NCBI GenBank assembly: GCA_036011305.1
Contig: DASCNA010000227.1
Span: forward strand, 1-38,894
DNA length: 38,894 nucleotides
From: DASCNA01 sp036011305
GTDB lineage: Bacteria > Verrucomicrobiota > Lentisphaeria > Victivallales > GWF2-38-69
Direction of reading: 5' to 3'
This document shows, piece after piece, positions 34,070 to 38,894 of the stretch; positions within the stretch are counted from its first letter, which is position 1; the number at the start of each line of letters is the position of its first letter. The translations under genes were made by a program, and so were the position numbers. A model generated the notes under the pieces. It searched no databases, was not told where the DNA came from, and saw nothing but the letters and a program-made list of their open reading frames with translations.

Positions 34070-34845
34070 TTATTGCCTCCTCTTACAAGAAGTTTCTGTG
34101 ATATAAAAACAAGTATAAATGTTACAACTAAAAATATAACTGAAAGTGCATTAATAATGATTGGAGTTCCATGCTTTATCATGCTGTATATGTAAATAGG
34201 AAGCGTTGATGATCCAGGTCCCGTTACAAAAAATGTAATTACAAAATCATCAATTGAAAGAGTAAATGCCAGTAAACCGCCTGCTATAATCCCGGGCATC
34301 ATAAATGGAATCAATATTTTTCTAAAAATAACAAACCACCCTGCACCTAGATCTTTGGCTGCTTCCACAACAGAATAATCAAAATCCTGCAGTCTTCCAA
34401 GAACTACCAGAGTTACATACCCTAAGCAAAAAGTTACATGAGCAATGTATATTGTGAACAGACCAAGTTTAAAATTCATTAAAATAAAGAAAAGTAGAAG
34501 GCTGATCCCCATAAGAACATCAGGAATACCAAGTTGAGAATACATTACTCCCAGCTGAAAAAACTGTAATTTGCTTCTGAAATGATGAATTGTAAATGCC
34601 GCGATTGTACCAAGTATCATAGAAGATACCATAGCAGTTGAACCGATTATAAGGGATCGCAACAACGTCTGCAGCATCCTGTAATCTTTAAATAAAAGTA
34701 GATACCACTTGAAAGTAAAGCCGTTCCAGTCAACTCCGAATCTAGAACTGTTAAATGAGTTGACAGCCATAATGATCAGCGGTAAATACAAAAAGATCAG
34801 GACTAATATCATTACATATAAACTGAATTTACTTTTATATCTCAT
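34066..34845 (-). CDS. potC: spermidine/putrescine ABC transporter permease
   Basis: 259 residues with six membrane segments. The EAA loop that contacts the ATPase is VEAAKDLGAGWFVIFRKI. N-terminal LPLIIMAVNSFNSSRFG is typical of PotC. It lies 10 bases after potB and overlaps potD by 4 bases. Confidence 0.93.
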   Translation of the reverse strand: MRYKSKFSLYVMILVLIFLYLPLIIMAVNSFNSSRFGVDWNGFTFKWYLLLFKDYRMLQTLLRSLIIGSTAMVSSMILGTIAAFTIHHFRSKLQFFQLGVMYSQLGIPDVLMGISLLLFFILMNFKLGLFTIYIAHVTFCLGYVTLVVLGRLQDFDYSVVEAAKDLGAGWFVIFRKILIPFMMPGIIAGGLLAFTLSIDDFVITFFVTGPGSSTLPIYIYSMIKHGTPIIINALSVIFLVVTFILVFISQKLLVRGGNK

Positions 34846-34855
34846 ATTGCCTATC

Positions 34856-35737
34856 CTATTTTAACTGTTTCCGCTGTCTTAAAATTCTGACAGTCAGCAG
34901 CATGCCTAACGGCAGCATAACTATAAGAATAAGTAAACTTGACCATGTAGCCGACATGGGAATATTTCTGGCAACGAATACTCTTGAAGCAATAATATTA
35001 CCTATCATATCACTCCCTGTCCCCCCTACGATATCAGGAATAACATAAGAGCCTAAACAAGGTATCAAAACCATAAATGCAGCTGTTTTCAGACCTTTTG
35101 AAATACCTGGTAAAAATATTTTACAAAATGCTCTAAATCTCCCTGCTCCTAAATCATGCGCAGCTTCAATTAAGTTAAAGTCAAATTTTTCAGCTGCCGC
35201 GTATATTGGTAGAATGGCAAAAGGTATGTAAGTATAAATCATAACAAGAATGACTGTCCCAGTATTATATAGAAGCATAGTATTTACAGATGCCAATCCC
35301 ATTTTTATCAGTATATGCTGGAAAATTCCTTCTGGGTTCAAAAACAGTTTCCATGCAAATATTCTGACTAAAAAATTTGTCCAGAAAGGAACAATAATCA
35401 AAAACATCATTGTCTGTCTCCATTTAGGAGATAAGCGAGACATATAGTAAGCAGTAGGTGTTGCAACTAGAAGACAGAGTGCCGTTGCAAAAAAAGAAAC
35501 CCAAACAGTTCTCCAAATTACAGTCAAATAGCTTGGGTCAAGGAGGTTTTTATAATTATTTAAAGTCCATCCAGGTGATACTCCGCCATAAATTCCTGCT
35601 GGCTTAAATGATGTAGTAATCACAATTGCAGCAGGTATAAGAAAAAAAATTATCATCCACCCAAAAGGCGGGATGGATACAATAATTTCCCCAAGGCTAA
35701 TTTTAATTTTATTATTTACTATCTTATTTTTATTCAT
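34856..35737 (-). CDS. potB: spermidine/putrescine ABC transporter permease
   Basis: 293 residues with six membrane segments, an EAA loop (IEAAHDLGAGRFRAFCKIF) and the PFWTNFLVRIFAWK segment typical of PotB. It lies about 120 bases after potA; this gap holds no gene and no evident terminator. Confidence 0.93.
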   Translation of the reverse strand: MNKNKIVNNKIKISLGEIIVSIPPFGWMIIFFLIPAAIVITTSFKPAGIYGGVSPGWTLNNYKNLLDPSYLTVIWRTVWVSFFATALCLLVATPTAYYMSRLSPKWRQTMMFLIIVPFWTNFLVRIFAWKLFLNPEGIFQHILIKMGLASVNTMLLYNTGTVILVMIYTYIPFAILPIYAAAEKFDFNLIEAAHDLGAGRFRAFCKIFLPGISKGLKTAAFMVLIPCLGSYVIPDIVGGTGSDMIGNIIASRVFVARNIPMSATWSSLLILIVMLPLGMLLTVRILRQRKQLK

Positions 35738-35857
35738 AACTTTATTGCTTCACTAAAAAAATTTATGCATTAAACTCCATTATCACCTCAAAAATAAACA
35801 GCATTATTCATTCAAAGAGTTAATTACTTTGGTATTCAGTCTAAAATCTGAAATACT

Positions 35858-37018
35858 TCACGTCGGCATTGATAGAAAATCCAGATCATCTTCTGTATAT
35901 TTATCCAACAGATATCCGTATTCAGCATTCCATGAAAGCCAGACTTCATCTTCCCATATTATCGGTTTTTCATCCAGTAAATATGTTTTATGCTGTTTAT
36001 ATACAGCTATGCGAAAATCTCCAACTTTTACCCAGAATTTAGTTTGCGGTCCTAAATAGACAACATCTTCAACTATCCCTTTTATGTTATTAAGCCATGG
36101 ATTTTTATCTGTAGGTTTATTCCTGGTAATATTAATTTTTTCCGGTCTGACGCTTAAATAAACTTCACTGCCTTTTTTTACTTTTTTATCATTATAAATA
36201 AGTATATCAGGAAATCCGTCAACAGTTATTTTACTAAATTCCTCATCAAAGACTTTTGTCACAATTCCTTCAAAAAAATTAGTATCACCTATAAATGCAG
36301 CAACAAAACTGGTTTTCGGTGCTTCATATATTTCAATAGGCGAACCAATCTGCCTTATTTTACCATCATCCATAACTGCTATTTGATTGCTGATACTCAT
36401 AGCCTCGCTTTGGTCGTGTGTAACAAATAAAAAAGTAGTACCGATTTGATCGTGGATATCATCCAGTTCCACCAGCATTCGCTGCCTCAGTTTTAAATCC
36501 AAAGCGGCCAGAGGTTCATCCAGGGCAAGAACTAAAGGTTTATTAATTAAAGCTCTTGCAATAGCTACTCTCTGTTTCTGCCCTCCGCTAAGCTGATTCG
36601 GTTTTTTATCTCTATGAGAGGACATCTGGATCAAATCAAGAAAAAAATCTATCTCTTTCTCTATTTTTTTTGGGGACCATTTGCTGAGCTTAGGTCCAAA
36701 AGCAATGTTTTCTTCGACTGTCATATTCGGAAAGAGAGCATAATTCTGAAATACAGTATTCACCTGCCTTCGATTAGGAGGCAACTCTGTTATATCAACT
36801 CCATTTAATAAAACTCTACCTGTATCCGGAGTCTCAAAACCTGCACATATTCTTAAAAGGGTGGTTTTTCCACATCCGCTAGGCCCCAGTAGAGTAAAAA
36901 CCTCACCTTTAGGGATTGTAAGATTTACGTTATTCAAAACTTTCTGAGATCCAAAACTTTTTGATATATTTTCAAATACCAGAAAATCTTTATTATGCTG
37001 TTTTTGTTTTTTAATCAT
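35858..37018 (-). CDS. potA: spermidine/putrescine ABC transporter ATPase
   Basis: 386 residues. Walker A GPSGCGKTT (45-53), Q-loop Q91, signature LSGGQ (143-147), Walker B with D167-E168 (LALDEP), H-loop H201 (VTHDQ) and a C-terminal TOBE domain that regulates transport. First gene of the minus-strand potABCD operon; an AAGTAAG sequence precedes the start. Confidence 0.95.
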   Translation of the reverse strand: MIKKQKQHNKDFLVFENISKSFGSQKVLNNVNLTIPKGEVFTLLGPSGCGKTTLLRICAGFETPDTGRVLLNGVDITELPPNRRQVNTVFQNYALFPNMTVEENIAFGPKLSKWSPKKIEKEIDFFLDLIQMSSHRDKKPNQLSGGQKQRVAIARALINKPLVLALDEPLAALDLKLRQRMLVELDDIHDQIGTTFLFVTHDQSEAMSISNQIAVMDDGKIRQIGSPIEIYEAPKTSFVAAFIGDTNFFEGIVTKVFDEEFSKITVDGFPDILIYNDKKVKKGSEVYLSVRPEKINITRNKPTDKNPWLNNIKGIVEDVVYLGPQTKFWVKVGDFRIAVYKQHKTYLLDEKPIIWEDEVWLSWNAEYGYLLDKYTEDDLDFLSMPT

Positions 37019-37278
37019 TTCTTACTTTTCTTGTTGATGACTTAATTTCCTTAATTTAAGAATCGTTTCAGCTTAGATTTTATATTTTTACAGCACTAAG
37101 TAATCTTTATAAAAATTTTAATGTTAAGTTAATTATAAATAGTAACATCATATTTTTTTAATATAAGGAATGGTTTTTTATAAAAAATGTATCTGAATAA
37201 TAAAAAATTAACTGAAGTTTTATGATATAAATTAGATTCACAAAATTTCAATCCTTTAAGAAATTTATTTTAAAAAAC

Positions 37279-37306
37279 TTGACAAATATTTAATATAGTT
37301 TAATTT
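37279..37306 (+). promoter_or_regulatory. sigma-70-like promoter of the POT transporter
   Basis: A perfect -35 TTGACA (37279-37284), a 16-base spacer and TAATTT as -10 (37301-37306). Transcription would start near 37313, giving a leader of about 110 bases. Confidence 0.55.
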
Positions 37307-37363
37307 ATGTCATCTTCTGGCGATAGGACAAAAATAAAATGTGGACAAAAAAGAAAAGCATTT

Positions 37364-37381
37364 TTCTATGATTTCATAGAA
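37364..37381. promoter_or_regulatory. perfect palindrome in the POT transporter leader
   Basis: TTCTATGA-TT-TCATAGAA. As RNA it can form a 7-bp hairpin; a run of seven T bases (37392-37398) begins 10 bases later. It could be a repressor site or a weak attenuator. Confidence 0.4.
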
Positions 37382-37420
37382 CTATCTGCCTGTTTTTTTA
37401 ACTAAAATTGGGGAAATTTT

Positions 37421-38894
37421 ATGTCAACAACTAATGTTGCGACTGAAAAGCAGCCAAAATCATTTTTTATGATTTTCTTCCTGGAGTTCTGGGAACGTTT
37501 CGGATATTACGGAATGGTTGCACTTATCACACTTTACTTCGTACAGGCTCTAGGTTACACTGAAGCTTTATCCTTCCAGACTTACGGTATTTTTGTAGCT
37601 CTTGTTTACGGCTACGGTGCTATTGGAGGATATATCGGAGACAAGTATCTTGGAACAAAACGTACTATTGTTTTGGGAGCTTTAACACTATTTGTTGGAT
37701 ATTCTGTTATGGTATTTTCAACACCTGAGACAGTGTTTTACGCATTAGGTATAATTGCTGCAGGTAATGGTCTTTTTAAACCAAACCCTTCAAGCCTTCT
37801 TTCTAAATGTTATACAAAAAATGATGTAAGAATGCATAGTGGTTTTACAATGTACTATATGGCAATTAACCTTGGTGCATTAATTTCTATGACAGCCACT
37901 CCTTTCATTGCTAAATACATCAACTGGCATGTTGCATTCCTTGTAAGTTCAATAGGTATGCTGCTTGCTGTTATTAATTATCTGTATTTCAAAAAAACTG
38001 TTGAAGATGCCGGTTCCGAAGCTGACAGAAAACCTTTCAGCATTTCCAGAATTGGTATTGTAATAGTCGGTACTATCATTGTGTCATACATAAACGGTAT
38101 CTTACTTGTTCATCTTACATTAGCACAAACTCTTGTATGGGTGGTTGTAGCTATTCTTTTCGGAATATATTTTGTTTTTGCTTCTAAAGAGAAAAAACAA
38201 TCACGAAATAGAATGATTGTAGCTTTTGTTCTTATTCTTGAGGCAATAGCATTTTTCACACTCTATCAGCAGATGCAGACATCAGTAAACTTTTATACCA
38301 TCAACAATGTAACAACAACTTTCTTTGGATATACAATACCACCACTGGTATTTCAAAACATAAATTCTTTAATTATTATCATAGGAAGTCCAATTTTAGC
38401 TGCATTCTACATGAATAGAGCTAGAAAGGGAAAAGACCTCAGAATTACTACCAAATTTGCAGTAGGAATGTTTTTGATGGGATTAGCTTTCCTTTCTCTT
38501 TACGTTTCTCCTCTTTTTGCAGACAAAACAGGCCATGTATCTTCATTATGGGTATTCATATTCTACATATTTGAAGGCCCAGGCGAACTGTTAATAAGTG
38601 CTCTCGGAGTTGCCATGGTGGCTGAATTAGTACCTGGAAAACTTGTTGGATTTGTAATGGGACTTTGGTTTTTAACTTCTGCTATCGGTGGTGTTACTGG
38701 CGGACTTGTCGCAAGTTTAACCTCACCTCCTGCAGGAATCACAGGTGCAGTCAACACTCTGCCTATCTATGCACATGTTTTCATGGAAATTGGAGTAGCT
38801 ACACTGATATTTACAGCTCTTATGTTTGTCATCAAACCTTTGCTGGATAAATATATATACAAAAATGGAGTTTCTCCAGCACCGGAATCTGTTG
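37421..38894 (+). CDS. POT/PTR-family proton-dependent di/tripeptide transporter (3' end outside window)
   Basis: Open from ATG 37421 to the window end (491 codons, no stop). Inner-membrane peptide symporter. The proton-coupling motif ExxERF is at E22, E25 and R26 (FLEFWERFGYYG); the PTR2 signatures GAIGGYIGDKYLG and GNGLFKPNPSS are present; FYTINN is on helix 7 and FEGPGELLISALG near the end. About 14 hydrophobic segments are expected; nearly all are in the window. Its codon use looks somewhat less AT-biased than its neighbours, as expected for a well-expressed gene. Confidence 0.94.
   Translation, partial: MSTTNVATEKQPKSFFMIFFLEFWERFGYYGMVALITLYFVQALGYTEALSFQTYGIFVALVYGYGAIGGYIGDKYLGTKRTIVLGALTLFVGYSVMVFSTPETVFYALGIIAAGNGLFKPNPSSLLSKCYTKNDVRMHSGFTMYYMAINLGALISMTATPFIAKYINWHVAFLVSSIGMLLAVINYLYFKKTVEDAGSEADRKPFSISRIGIVIVGTIIVSYINGILLVHLTLAQTLVWVVVAILFGIYFVFASKEKKQSRNRMIVAFVLILEAIAFFTLYQQMQTSVNFYTINNVTTTFFGYTIPPLVFQNINSLIIIIGSPILAAFYMNRARKGKDLRITTKFAVGMFLMGLAFLSLYVSPLFADKTGHVSSLWVFIFYIFEGPGELLISALGVAMVAELVPGKLVGFVMGLWFLTSAIGGVTGGLVASLTSPPAGITGAVNTLPIYAHVFMEIGVATLIFTALMFVIKPLLDKYIYKNGVSPAPESV

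Larger units (their letters stand above)
37019..37420. promoter_or_regulatory. 402-base divergent region between potA and the POT transporter
   Basis: No gene was seen. It must contain the pot operon promoter, which I could not place, and the peptide transporter promoter at 37279-37306. The transporter leader contains a perfect palindrome (37364-37381). Confidence 0.45.

Overview
The window is an AT-rich (roughly 30% GC by eye) stretch of a Gram-negative chromosome. A lipoprotein PotD, a secreted S1/P1-type nuclease, endonuclease IV and a POT peptide transporter suggest a low-GC gammaproteobacterium. That placement rests on the general look of the proteins and is tentative. A glycyl-radical enzyme operon implies an anaerobic or facultative lifestyle. 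No rRNA, tRNA, CRISPR array, insertion sequence or phage gene was seen.

Layout. 1-1056: the 3' end of a sensor kinase and its LuxR-type response regulator. 1355-1946: a tandem array of four related 39-42 residue proteins ending in a strong terminator. 2004-7207 (minus): a complete reductive pyrimidine degradation operon (fused PreT-PreA dehydrogenase, dihydropyrimidinase, carbamoyl-amide hydrolase), divergent from a XRE-PAS regulator (7441-8889). 9042-12475: a small membrane protein, a methyltransferase, an S1/P1 nuclease, nfo, and a 49-residue protein divergent from a second XRE-PAS regulator (12850-14298). 14474-22465: a third and a fourth XRE-PAS regulator, close paralogues, bracketing an operon of a 39-residue peptide, a glycyl-radical enzyme (frameshifted here), its activase, a NagA-like amidohydrolase and a fructose-6-phosphate aldolase. 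22691-25923: a 49-residue ORF, a 112-residue protein, an M20 peptidase, a nicotinamidase and a DUF1847 gene with an in-frame stop. 25969-33012: an OYE-family flavoenzyme, an MFS transporter, an ArsB/SLC13-type permease, a STAS protein, a class III CoA-transferase with permuted domain order, and a PLP enzyme of the D-cysteine desulfhydrase/ACC deaminase family. 33044-37018 (minus): potABCD. 37421-end: a POT peptide transporter cut by the window edge.

How it fits together. Most of the window is small-molecule salvage and uptake: pyrimidines, amino-sugar or sugar fragments, acylated amino acids, nicotinamide, polyamines and peptides. Four PAS-sensor repressor-like proteins in about 15 kb, each facing a catabolic operon or a tiny ORF, are the main regulatory theme. 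Two of them share paired operator-like boxes at identical 41-bp spacing.

The most unusual material is the family of roughly 40-residue peptides. There are four in tandem beside a LuxR two-component pair, and one probable distant member leads the glycyl-radical operon. I do not recognise this family. The glycyl-radical operon itself looks like a variant of the YbiW/FSA type, with a NagA relative whose substrate-binding motif is altered. Two genes are broken (frameshift in the glycyl-radical enzyme, amber codon in DUF1847), which means either recent gene decay or assembly errors.
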